A stretch of 64,000 nt of DNA, taken from positions 142,866,351 through 142,930,350 of the forward strand of contig CP136062.1 in assembly GCA_032622095.1 (NCBI GenBank). The letters run 5' to 3'. Below are positions 47,648 to 58,416 of the stretch, piece by piece (positions within the stretch are counted from its first letter, which is position 1; every line of letters starts with the position of its first letter). The notes under the pieces are model-generated. The model did no database searches and was not told the origin of the DNA. It was given only the letters and a program-made list of their open reading frames with translations. Origin of the DNA: Siphonodentalium dalli. Its lineage: Eukaryota; Mollusca; Scaphopoda; Gadilida; Siphonodentaliidae. Both the position numbers and the translations under genes were made by a program.

Positions 47648-48073
47648 TTAACCCTTTACCCAACAAAACGGTCAAAAACGCCCAAATAAAGCTTCAACAG
47701 CCTAAAATATCTTCGGTCTGTCTCAATAGAACCATACAAATATGGATATCATTGGAACCGGTTCATTGACCACATTGTGATGGTTACAGTTATGCCCTGT
47801 GTCAATGCATTCTCTTATATATGCGAGTCGACCATAGGTCGCCTCGCATATATAAGATAATGCATTGGCCTTACATTCTTTAACAATTTTATAATTTTTT
47901 CTTACATTTTTTAACAATTTTTATAATATTTTTCTACATTCTTTGACAATTTTATCATTTTTAATATGTGTTAAGCCAATGCATTCTCTTATATATGCGA
48001 GGCGACCTATGGTCGACTCGCATATATAAGAGAATGCATTGGCACAGGGCCGTTCTGTTGGGTAAAGGGTTAA
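47648..48073. mobile_element. TTAA MITE with paired 69-bp palindromes, complete copy
   Basis: Termini TTAACCCTTTACCCAACA and TGTTGGGTAAAGGGTTAA. The AATAAAGCTTCAACAGCC interior is followed by palindromes at 47801-47869 and 47975-48043. The first palindrome has a changed first arm base (GTCAATGC) and AGATAATG in the second arm. The spacer holds three repeats of a TTACATTCTTTAACAATTTT-like unit, where the copy at 20603 has one. Confidence 0.9.
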
Positions 48074-49200
48074 TAGTACATGTACTTGAAATATCAGAAG
48101 ACTGTATTGTCTAAAATTACCAACCGTTCCAGACATTGTTGGAAGTGATGGAAACTAAGCCCAGTCGTCCCATGGGACAGTAGTGCTGCAATGTCAGCAT
48201 AGAATGTTCTACTCTATAGGCTACAGTCTTACACACATCTTGTCGAGTCCGGGTGTACTGGCCATGCATCGTTTTTCACGTTTCTCACATATTTATCTTA
48301 AATTATATCAAACTCCTATAATACGGTATATATACATTTCCGCCTCACATCAAATGACTAGTTTTATTGTTTTTATATGTTACTTGATCCCGCTATTTTG
48401 AGAAAAATAACGGTCCATCGCTTACTGACGAAGCAACACAACACTTTAGCTGTATCAAGACTCCCAATGCCAGTATTATATATTCCGTTCTGTACATACA
48501 CATGTACACATTGTATTGTATCACGACCACAGGTATTAGGCACATTTAAAAAAAAATATTAATTTAATTTAATAAAAATCTCGGAAAGGTATCTATCTCA
48601 TTTTTGATAGAGGTCAGCATTTTTCTCTACAAAAGCAACATTTTATTTTTTATTGATCTGTAATTGCAGCACTATGTGACCAAATAATCATAGTTTTCAG
48701 AAAAGTTTGGTTCGCCGTCGTATTATGAAAAGTAAAAAAAATCAAACAATCCAACCCCTAAATCACTTAAATCTATACTCTAATCATCAAACTAAATAGC
48801 CCTAATGTCAAACATACGTTGTTTCACGAAAGGCAAACGATTTTTGTCTTTTTTTTTCGTCAGTTATACAGATTTCTTTTCGCGGGAGGCCATTTTTAAA
48901 GTGCGAAACAAACTCGAGAAACGCTGCAGTAAATGACTCCAAAATAAAATAATTTTACATCGATAAAAACAAATGTTTTATCTAATTCCTAATCTAGTGG
49001 GTATCATATATCCACCAACTGATTTTTGTCATTAAGAATGCCGGATATCAAATAAAAGAGAGATATTAAAATTAATTTAATAAAGTTCAAGTTAGTTTCG
49101 CTTTCAGTTTTGCAAAATGGCCTCCAGCGAAAAGAAATCTGTAAAACTGACGAAAAAAGGACATAAATCGTTATTAAACTCGATGTATGTTGAGTACCAC

Positions 49201-49720
49201 CCCCAAATTAGGGGGTCGTCCTGTTCACCCGGCGGCTATTGTTTCGGGTAGGTGTTGGGGCAGGTGTGATAATCCTCAACATCACAGAGCTGCCGACTAT
49301 AGTTACTGGCTTTCTTACAACATCGCCAATGAATTCGATCATTTCTCCTTGATTTAACGGAGAATTTGTAGTCATCATATACCAGATACTTTCCACCTCT
49401 AGTATTTGGAATATAATTTACGTTCACTTGTGTGCTTGCCATCGTGTTTGTGTCAGACCAGGGAATCTAACAGTATATATATTCAGTAGTGAACTCTACT
49501 TAAAACACTGATAATAATTCATAATACACCTTTACAAACAAATAATAAAACCTGTAAAATAAATAAACTGAATGTGGCTCACGCTATTAAACGTTATTCA
49601 CCACCAACAGTTATGGACTGTGACAACACTGGACCGCAGGTGTTTTGATATGGACTATAATCTCCGCCGGCCAAGTCGTTAATCTCTGCCTGCCGGGTAG
49701 ACAGGATATACCCCAAATTA
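49201..49720. mobile_element. 500-bp insertion with 10-bp target duplication CCCCAAATTA
   Basis: CCCCAAATTA at 49201-49210 and again at 49711-49720 brackets the insertion. Short imperfect inverted ends follow: TCCTGTTCACCCGGCGGC at the left (from 49219) and, read on the minus strand, TCCTGTCTACCCGGCAGGC at the right. It interrupts the right arm of the surrounding foldback, whose left arm lacks it. The 10-bp duplication and short inverted ends would fit a small Mutator-like element. That placement is inference. Confidence 0.7.
49236..49442 (-). CDS. FLYWCH-zinc-finger-like ORF inside the insertion
   Basis: The 68-residue frame starts with ATG at 49442. It contains NTRGGKYLVYDDYKF (about residues 13-27) followed by HWRC (about residues 39-42), then cysteines at residues 43 and 54. 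This matches the first half of a FLYWCH finger, where a TxRGG...L.Y.GY.F stretch precedes a YWRC motif. The second half, which should supply C...H.H ligands, is degenerate: a cysteine and one histidine occur but not the HxH pair, and the frame closes soon after. FLYWCH fingers are known in Mutator-like transposases and their derivatives. It is either a decayed transposase N-terminus or a captured exon. It lies wholly within the 49201-49720 insertion. No promoter was identified. Confidence 0.5.
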   Translation of the reverse strand: MASTQVNVNYIPNTRGGKYLVYDDYKFSVKSRRNDRIHWRCCKKASNYSRQLCDVEDYHTCPNTYPKQ

Positions 49721-50775
49721 GCTGTATTTCACGAAACAACGCCTGTTTGACAATAGGGCTATTTAGTTTGATGATAATAGTATAGATTTCGGTGATTTAG
49801 AGGTTGGATTATTTGTTTTTTTTATTTTTCATTGGACGGACGTTTCGGGTACCAAAAAATAAATTTCATTGACAACTTCGAATGATTTTCTATGTTCAAT
49901 TGTTTAAAGTACGACGGAAAGCTAAACTTTAACCAATAATATGATTACTTGTGCACATAATGCTAGAATTCCAGATCAATTTGATTAAAAAATTTGCTTT
50001 GTGAGGATGATTTTTTTACCTCCTATTTTCACTATCAGCCTTGATACTTACCTTTATATATATATTTTTTATTATTTTTTTTTTATTTTTTTTTTTGCCA
50101 AATACCTGTGATCACGACTATATATTTTATCTCTAATGTCCATGTTGGACCGCATTGTCAACGTCACTAAAGCATACTGCATACCGTTCCATTGTACATG
50201 TAGACGTACGTATCACAGCCACAAGTATATATCCTCATATTTTCCTTGTATATTTATTCTTGTTTTTTTTTTTGTGGAGAAAGTTATAATTTATTATTTA
50301 TTTGGGTCGGGTTGTGTTCCCGGTTAATATACTTCTCCAAGTAACCTGTCTCAATGCCAACCGTGACAATTCTCTCGCCAGAATGTCAGTTGCAATATTC
50401 TTGGTCATTTATACCCCATGACCTGATGGGAATGGTGGGTATATATACTAGCTGGATTGCATGTTTCGGTCATCCGTCTGTCACATTCGAGCAGATATAT
50501 CAGCCACGGGTTGGCGAATCATCTCAATGAAATTTCGTAGGGATTTTCATATCACGGGGGCTTTCAGAGAAATATTTTGTTTTTCTCTTTTTTTACCTTC
50601 TGTGTTGATTTTAGTCGGCCAACATTTGTTAAGGGATATCAGTGAAATATGGAATAGATGTTCACCATCTCAAGGGCATTCAGTCAGTGTCAAATGATGC
50701 GTATAAATTTCCGCTCAAGAAGATAAACAAAGTGATAGAACGTCCAATCGAATTGATATTGACATAGTGTCCATG

Positions 50776-50941
50776 TACAGTAATGCCATAAATAATCGAC
50801 ACCTTAACCACAGCAGAATTATGTGTAACTTTTCAGGATTTAGTCGGAAATATGGCTTGTTGCCATTCATCGGAAAGCTCTCACTGAGTTACCTATAGTT
50901 CTGCTGTGGTTAAGGAGTCGATTATTTAGAGCATTACTGTA
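50776..50941. mobile_element. 166-bp TA-flanked MITE, Tc1/mariner-like
   Basis: The left end TACAGTAATGCCATAAATAA is the inverse of the right end, TTATTTAGAGCATTACTGTA, apart from three positions. Both continue as ATCGAC, CCTTAACCACAGCAGAA. The TA at each edge and the TACAGTAA-type start fit non-autonomous Tc1/mariner elements. The 80-bp centre has no ORF. Confidence 0.85.
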
Positions 50942-51539
50942 GTTGCCTCAGTGAGATACGCGATCTTCCTCCATTTGTCTTTCCAAGTAATGTTGGTTAC
51001 TTTTCAGTCGAACATAAATATGGTCTTGACATAGGAAGTTTTTCCAATCAATAATAGTCCATGATAATTTACAATTTGGTTGAAATTATGAAGATACATC
51101 AGAGTATTGAACAGTTGGTCCAATAACCAAACAAGCTATATATCGGGACCGATTTTCAAGCTTTATCTGATTTGAGGGACATCTCAATGTGCCATTCGAA
51201 ACGATAAATGACCATTTCGTTAAGCAATGGGAATTTGTTCACGCTCACTGAGGCGAACATATTTGACGCAATTGACACTCATTCTGAGTCCGTGCCTCCA
51301 TAAATCTGATATATATAAAAAAAAGAGTATGATATGTCTGTGTGCTCGCGATTTTTCTCTCAGACCCCCTGGGCCGATTCAAACCAAATTTGGTGTGTGA
51401 CAGTGTACCCCGGCGAATGTTATAAGTTATAACGGCGTTAGTTATATTTTTTTTATTAAACTGAGCATGGAGTTCAATATAGTTGCAGACCCCTATGCTG
51501 CCGAGTAAAGGCTATGGGAGGGAGCCTGTTTCAGCTAGT

Positions 51540-52054
51540 ATACAATAAATAATTGGAAATATCAGAAAAATGTGTCGTTTAATTTCCAACCATATCAGGC
51601 ACTATATTTATAAGTGTCAGAAACTTTGTCCATCTTTCCTGGGACATGGATGCTGTCGGCATGGAAGGTTGCCATTAGTTCATCTTTCCTGGGACATGGA
51701 TGCTGTCGGCATAGACGGTAACCTGACCCATATTTTATGCTCAAGAAAAATTAAAGTCTTGTCATGTTGTGTTTGGAGAGTTTGGTCTGTTGGCTGTGAA
51801 CCATATTGCATGCATTAAACTAGCTTTATCGCCTATTTTATTGACTTCATATCAACGCGCACGTGTACCATCGTCAACACGTGAGACCACGTGAGCAATG
51901 GACATGCACTCGACCTGGAATCACGAGGTCGATTGTTCGAGAAATCAAACAACGTGATAAAAAGCCCCGTATCGGCGAATTGATCTTGTCCGATTATCCA
52001 TATATAGTTGCCTAAATGAGATCCACGATGTCTTGCTCCAGTTATCCTTTCTAG
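51540..52054. repeat. Dispersed block with GACATGCACTCRACC, copy 1
   Basis: Collinear with 53110-53503: AATAATTGGAAAT, GTTTGGTCTGTTGG, ATGGACATGCACTCGACCTG, TCAAACAACGTGAT, TCGGCGAATTGATCTTG and TAGTTGCCT. It additionally holds a two-copy direct repeat with CATCTTTCCTGGGACATGG at 51631 and 51680. A tail fragment (GTTGCCTCAGTGAGATAC, CGATCTTCCTCCAT) also occurs at 50942-50980. Confidence 0.65.
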
Positions 52055-52559
52055 AAACGATGGAAAATTTAGAACATATATACATGTAGTCGGAAAATAT
52101 GACAGTTTCTAATGAATCTGCAACATATTCTCGAAGAAATATGCACATAATCGAGCTATAATGTGAAATAGGTACATAATGTGATTATTTGATTGAGATA
52201 AGCAGATAATGGACTCTGATCCGTTATTTAGTTTTATTATGTCAGCTCTTGCGATTAGCCAATCAGCGTCGATAAATAGTGACGGTATATGAACCCATAT
52301 TAGGTCAGTGACTCCATATGAAATCAATAGTAGGTGCTTATCCACCATCTTGTTTTTCAGAAAACTCTGTCGCCTCGGGGATATTTTTGGTGTATTTTGG
52401 CGCCAAGAAATGTGATATATGTCGAAAATCATTTTCTGCTAATTTAAAGACATAGTACGCTGTACCAAAACCTGCATGCGATATATTTGAAAATTCTAAA
52501 TACTCATAAATTAACTATCAAACTCAACAAGTTGTCCTACTTCTGGTGATTAGCCATTG

Positions 52560-53045
52560 ACTCAATGAGTTGACGTTCAACGCCAATGACGCGTCACTGT
52601 GACCTTACATAAGTTAATGGCCATAGGCGATACATTTAATTTACCAAATTAAAATAAATTACAGCGACGATTATTTAAATGGATGTGTTGAATTTTGTCC
52701 ACTGACATAATAAATACGGCCGATCCTAATATTGATCGCACTTCGCCTCACATGACACTATATCCGACTACTAAGCGTCCCGTAACTTATAATATGGCGC
52801 GTGCCACAGTGAAAACACTAGTTAAAGAGCGTATACCTGAAAAGTCGAGAGTTGGTTTCTTTGTATCATTGTTCGCATATATTCTGCTCATAATCGCCTC
52901 ATAATGAATCGAAAATGTGACTAAAATGTTCTCATTTTCAGCACATTATCGACTCAAAATGAAGCAATTCTAAGCAGATTATCTACCTAAATCACGTTCT
53001 ATTATAAGCATATAATGTGCTGGATATCGGGAGAACAGGCTGAAT
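52560..53045. repeat. Composite of two dispersed repeats
   Basis: The first part (52690-52870) shares CAGTGAAAACACTAGTTAAA, GAGCGTATACCTGAAAAGTCG with the ATTGGAC-type repeat at 34900. The second part (52880-53045) shares GTGACTAAAATG, TTATCGACTCAAAATGA and AAGCAGATTAT with 23935 and 54545 and closes with GAGAACAGGCTGAATG, as does 35220-35240. The two repeat sets may therefore be halves of one longer family. Non-coding. Confidence 0.6.
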
Positions 53046-53109
53046 GAATAGTCAAGAAAATGTTACAGTTTCATGGAAAGATTGAACATATTCTACAACT
53101 GGTCCAAAC

Positions 53110-53503
53110 GCAATACAATAAATAGTAATTGGAAATGTCAAAAGAAAGTGTAGTAAAAAAATGTACAACCGTTTCAAGCTTTACATTTCTGAGTCAGCAT
53201 AGACACAAAACTGTTGTCTGTCTAGGGGGAGTTTGAACTGTTGGTTTCCACAGTGAACGATGTTTTATGAATTAGGATGGTTCTATCAGACATGTATTGA
53301 TTTTCTATCAACGAACGCGTGTACCGACGTGAACACGGAGGCCATGTGCACAATGGACATGCACTCAACCAGGAATCTCGAGGTCGACTAACCGAGAAGT
53401 CAAACAACGTGATAGAAAGCCCTCTATCGGCGAATTGATCTTGCCGATTGTCCATAGTTGCCTCAATTAGACCAGCGATAGCTTCCTCCATTGATCCTTC
53501 CGA
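53110..53503. repeat. Dispersed block with GACATGCACTCRACC, copy 2
   Basis: Matches 51540-52054 without the 51600-51740 part. The minus-strand frame 53222-53491 (89 residues) reads through it. The equivalent frame in copy 1 is interrupted, so coding is not supported. Confidence 0.65.
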
Positions 53504-54544
53504 GCTTATCAGCTTTTGACAATGAGCTATTAGACTTTGCCTGTAATCGTATATCCCTTGATTAAATTGTTACATGCTAAACCGACTCTAACAATTGACT
53601 CTCGTGGTTGGTTGTGATTTTGGTGATTCTTGATTTCCTGTCCGAGGAATCTTCCGTGTCAATTACATTAACTCTGGGTTCAATTGATTGCTCCCACTGT
53701 CCGGTGGAATCCTTTCGGTAGCCGTTCCTTTTCGGAACAATGCCCCTTGCAGAAACACACGAGACTCATACAGCTACGGATAATGGTCTCATACGGCAAG
53801 TTCGATAATCACGTTCAATCCTTGTGGTTAGATAACCGAAATAAGAAGAAGGCGGGGATTGATACTATATTGAAATTCGAATATGTCTGTCTGATGTATA
53901 GGGACACTCGTTCTCGCTATCGAGCACGATGTCTCGAATTCAGATGACATTTCGTAATTGCGATCGGTATTCAACGTTTGTTCGAGAGAGTTCGCCGTCT
54001 CGAGTCTCAAGATTCTAATGAGAATACTTTTTGATTAATTTTGAACTAATCTTAGTTCTAACTGATACCATATCATGACGTATGGTGTACTGTCAGAGGA
54101 ATTAAATACCGCGCATAGAGTTAATTTCCTTGGGGAATAACACCACGCACGTAGAAACCGCATATCCCACGCCAGAGACTGACAAACTTGTCCAGATACA
54201 CGAGTCGGGTTGCCCTAACAGTATGAATCTATCAACTTCCAGCTTATCGAGAAATATAACCTGCCTCACCATCGCTATATGGCATATTGGGGTATACTTT
54301 ACCTCTGTGCCACCGGGGCCCGAGCTTAGCTTAGAATCCACCATGAGTCTTAATACAAAGGGTTTTTTATTTATTAATGTAATCGTTCTTTTGGTGCAAT
54401 TTGCGACATGTCATTGCATCATACATTCATTTACATAGTAGCTTATATGACAATAAAGATATAATGGATAGATCTTATATCTTTTCCAATGTACTGTCTA
54501 TGTTATGTTGAATATCTGCTTATAATAGAAATTGTTTTAGGTTG
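53504..54544. other. Unassigned sequence with one hydrophobic ORF
   Basis: The plus frame 54130-54438 (102 residues) has two possible N-glycosylation sites (NTTH, NITC) and a hydrophobic C-terminal stretch (FLFINVIVLLVQF). That would fit a small membrane-anchored protein or an exon. Nothing identifies a family, and an opposed frame covers most of it, so it is left uncalled. The rest shows no gene. Confidence 0.3.
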
Positions 54545-54860
54545 ACAATCTGCTACGAATCGCCTCATTTTGATTCGAAAATGTGCTGAAAATGAGAGCG
54601 TTTTAGTCACATTATCGACTCATAATGAGACCATTCTAAGCAAATTATGTACGAACAATGACACAAACAAGCCAAATTCACATTTTTGAGGTGTACGCTC
54701 TTTAACACGTGTTTTCACTCTGGCCCGCATCATACAACAAAATAACGGGTATGAGTCCATTATCTGCTTATTTCAGAATCCATTAATCACATTAAGTACT
54801 TATTTCACATTATAGGTCGATTATGTGCGTATTTGAGAGAGGATATGTTGTGACATTGTG
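54545..54860. repeat. Dispersed repeat with ATTATCGAC motif, copy 3
   Basis: AATCGCCTCATTTTGA, CGAAAATGTGCTGAAAATGAG, CACATTATCGACTCATAATG and AAGCAAATTATG match 23935 and 52880. The following CGCTCTTTAACACGTGTTTTC is the inverse of the GAAAACACTAGTTAAAGAGCG part at 52810, so this copy has its two halves in inverted relation. Confidence 0.55.
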
Positions 54861-55394
54861 CAGGTTTTCGGGAGAAAGGGTTGCATGTTATATTAAGGCA
54901 CAATACCAATTATGTTTCATATAAAATGAGATCTGTGTCATCAAAAAGTTTTGTCAGGTCTTCACTAAGAAGTCATTCTCTGATTTTACTAGTTTATTGA
55001 CTTTCTAATGGTATAACCAACAAAATAATGGTTGTATTGTAATAACTATTGTTATGTGTAATCTGACTTGTTCGTGTGTTAGAAGTAGTGTTTGTGAACT
55101 TCCTGCAGAGGCCTTGCACATTTCCATCCTATCATTTTGGGGAAGAATTGGGGAGTTTTCAAGGGGAACAAACTGAATAAAATACAAAGTTGATGTGGTG
55201 GCGAAGCGTATGTTGACATTGACAAGCCAATGTACATGTCGGGGTTGCAATTGAAATAGAGAAATAATAAAATCTTGTTGGATTATGTACGCGTCACACA
55301 TGCAATACTGATAATGCATTGTTATTACATCATACATGTATGCTGACATATATGAGACTGCAGAGTGATACACATTCGTAAAACACAATGGCCT

Positions 55395-56769
55395 GATTCG
55401 TCATCTTCGGTTTAAACCTCCGAGTTTAAACATGGTTAAAACCTACATTAGCGATCCAGCCTAACCGGGTCAGAGGGGCGTTTTGTAGTTCAGTTGCCAG
55501 CTAATTGACAACTCGATTCGGTGATATGAGAATGCAGTCAAACTACCCTCTTACCGATCGGACCAAAATGCCGATACAATGGTAATTGACACGTTATAAT
55601 TTATCGCGAACACGTGCACGTTCATTGGATTTATTCATTGAGAAACAAGTATCGCCCATGGACCATTAATCCGATCTCATTCTGGGTTTAAACCAATCTG
55701 ACAAAGGGCTTGTCTCTCAACACGAATTTCACGCGATTTTCATCACTTTGTTTGAGATAGATTTTTCTGCAAGATGCTTTACCCGCAAAGACAAAATTTT
55801 GTGTATTTATATCTATATATGTATATATTAAAGGGTAGATGAGCTGTATGTCCGTTTGTCTGTTCGCAACTGTTCTCCCATACCCATGGACCGAGTTCAG
55901 CAAATGTAGGTGTGGTGACGCGGATGGTTTAACGGCGTTAGGTTTTAAAAAATTTGATTTAAAAATAAGAAAAAATCTATTTAAAAAAATGAATAAAATG
56001 TGCTGTTACATTGAGTAAAAAAAGTAGTTGAATCTAACAAGAAACAAAATTTTTGAACTGGTGGAATATTATGGGAATTTATTAGCGTAGCCAGAGTAGA
56101 GCTTTGTGGCATGATCTACATCAAAATAAGTTATCGAATTTGACCCATATAGCAATATAAGTTTAGGATTACAAACTATGTGTATAGCATATCTGGTCAT
56201 GCAGGAGCATCGTTTTGTGTCAAAATTAAAACTTTGACCCATTCAAATGAATTCGGAGAAAACACCAGTGTTTGTGATTACCACAAGCCAAAACAAAAAA
56301 CAAAAGATAGTTGTAAAAATCATGTTGTAGGAACATATCCATATCTGAGCAAAGCTCGCGTGCGAATGACTCAATTGTGACATGATAACACCAGTCGGCA
56401 GTCGCCACTTAGACACGCCATCACTCGAGATTATTTACAGCTCCACCTTTGACGGATTCGTCATCTCAAGGTTAGCCTCGGTAAAGCTGGTTTAGATGGA
56501 CCGCTGAATAAGATGGTTTAGTTGTCGATTTAAGTAAAACGCAACAAAAATATCGAAATTGACAAAACATTATCCCCACACGCTTTATAGGTGTGAGTGC
56601 TTCTCGCTTCCAATCAAAATATGCTCGCTGTCGTAATTATTGATTTTCGCAATCAATAAAACGAGGCGGTCCGCATTAGAAAAGTACGATTAATCATCTC
56701 GACGATACAGAGACACTACTGTTAAACCACTGGTCTGGCTGGACAAAGTTTAAACCAGAGATGACGAAT
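55395..56769. mobile_element. 1.4-kb foldback-like element with GATTCGTCATCTC termini
   Basis: The left end GATTCGTCATCTTCGGTTTA and right end GTTTAAACCAGAGATGACGAAT are inverse copies with few changes, and GTTTAAAC motifs follow on each side. The CATCTCTGGTTTA core is shared with the termini of the 24312 element. A third terminus-like copy (GGATTCGTCATCTC) lies inside at 56452, so the right part may be nested or duplicated. The interior has an AT-rich stretch and no recognised gene. Confidence 0.65.
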
Positions 56770-56984
56770 GGGTCGCTTAGACCTGCGGTCTCGGGTTTAG
56801 ACCACGGATTTAGCTGACTCGGCGGTTTAAACCTAGAGGTTTACGTAGACCAGGTGTGATAGTTGTCAGAATATGACATGGCATTCACAAACGATGATGA
56901 CAATGGTGTCATTCACTGTTATAATTATCCTGCTTCGTGTCTTTGTGGACGTGTGCACATATGCATGAGTTTTAATATGCGCAC

Positions 56985-58416
56985 ATCAATTTTGAAGCCT
57001 GTTTACAAGACAGGTGGCCGACATGCTGTACGGCAATTGCTTTAAGTAGTTGCGTTCGCAAGTTGTTCAAAAAGATAATTTATACGAGATTCGTTACTTT
57101 CCTGGAGAGTAATAATATAATAAGCGACAATCAATATGGCTTCAGAAAGAATAGAAGTACTATCGACAGCGTATTTGTACTTAAAACTGTAACAAATAAC
57201 TATCGAAAGAATGGCAAACCATTACATGCAGTTTTTATAGATTTCGGAAAGCTTTCGATTCACTAGACAGATCTATACTATTTGATCAGACAGAGCATGG
57301 GGTTGGCGGAAAGATTTTGACTTTAAATCCATGTATGAATCAAGTTCTTACTTCACGCGAACCCGAGATGGCCTTAGTCCCCTGAAATTATCAACCGTTT
57401 GTTAGACAAGGCTATGTAATTTCGCCGACACTCTTTCAGATATTCATTGATGATATTCAGAATGTATTTGACAATGGCTTTGCACCTGGAAACGTGGGAC
57501 AAACCTCATTATGTCATCTTATCTTTGCAGATGACTTGGTTATGCTTTCTGAATCCCCGGAAGGCACGCAGCGTTGCTTAAATAAGATAGATTTTTTACA
57601 TGTATGTGCGTCTGACAATGAATTTTCAGTTAACTTATCGAAGACCAAGTGCATGATTTTCCGTAAAAGACCTACTAAAAAGAACCGAAATATCATATGG
57701 GAAATGTAACAGTGCAAAATGTAAAGGATTACACATATCTCGGTGATAAGTTTACCGCGAATGGGACATTTCAGAGTGAACAAGCGGAAGTAAATAATAA
57801 GGGAACCAAAGCACTACATGCTCTTGTATCTTCGCTTCGGAAACATGAAATATTTTCAATCGGGATATGGTGTAAATTGTTTGAGAAGTTCATCAAACCA
57901 ATTCTACTGTATGGTTGCGAAATTTGGACGTCTAATGACGACAATATGAACAAGATTGATCTAATATCATCCGAAATAACTCATTTGAAAATGGGCATAA
58001 TCAAGAAATCTTCTAACCATGCATCCCGAGCAGATCTTGGCAGACTTCCACTGGTAAATGATGCATTAATCAATACTTTGAGATATATGAAAAGGGTTAC
58101 AGATAGAGGTGCATTACATTATAAAGTAGCCCAGATCTGTAATGACTATAATCGCAATCTTGGTCAAAGGAAATGGAAGTACCCACACTGAATGCGGCCA
58201 TGGAATCAACTCTTTCGTTCAATAAATTAACGAAATACGGAATGTTCTGGCGCACGAACATATCTCAAACTTCTTCAGTTTTGATATTGTTGACGACAGT
58301 AAGAAACAAGGCATGCATAAACTTAGAACGTGTCGACTGTTTAAAGATAAGCATACATTGGATCCCTATTTAATTCATGTGAAGAACTTGGAAATGAGAT
58401 CGACGTTTACAACATA
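56985..58416 (+). pseudogene. LINE A, reverse transcriptase and thumb (5' portion of a split ORF2)
   Basis: Reading across frames gives the order expected of non-LTR ORF2: KPVYKTGGRH (about 56997), AIALSSCVRKLF (about 57036-57071), QYGFRKNRST (57132), AVFIDF (57229), RQGYVISPTLF (about 57408), FADD catalytic motif (57524-57535), NLSKTKCMIF (about 57634), YTYLGDKF (about 57735), PILLYGCEIW (57898), then LRTCRLFKDK and RSTFTTY (about 58321-58412). At least four frameshifts or stops break the frame, including one base lost in the FRKAFDSLDR-like motif near 57245 and a shift at about 57700. The endonuclease domain upstream is missing. The ORF breaks off at the minisatellite, and its C-terminal continuation is at 62811. 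Clade is not resolved. Confidence 0.88.

Larger units (their letters stand above)
48520..50130. mobile_element. Foldback element with about 400-bp arms, split by a younger insertion
   Basis: The left arm, about 48525-48925, is matched in inverse by 49085-49180 and 49721-50125. Anchors are TACCTTTCCGAGATTT-like against ACCTTTATATATATAT, CAGATCAAT, GACGGCGAACCAAACTTT against GACGGAAAGCTAAACTTT, CTAAATAGCC against GGCTATTTAG, and CAGATTTCTTTTCGC against GCGAAAAGAAATCTG. The right arm is interrupted at 49201-49720 by a separate element. The centre, 48926-49084, is AT-rich. I did not find clear outer target duplications. Confidence 0.75.

Noticed and set aside
49208-49396. Second minus-strand frame overlapping the FLYWCH-like ORF
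   Set aside because: It is a shifted reading of the same DNA without motif. The 49236-49442 frame carries the recognisable residues.
54130-54438. 102-residue ORF with glycosylation sites and a hydrophobic end
   Set aside because: It is plausible as a membrane protein fragment, but no family motif, splice context or conserved start was visible, and an opposed frame covers the same region.
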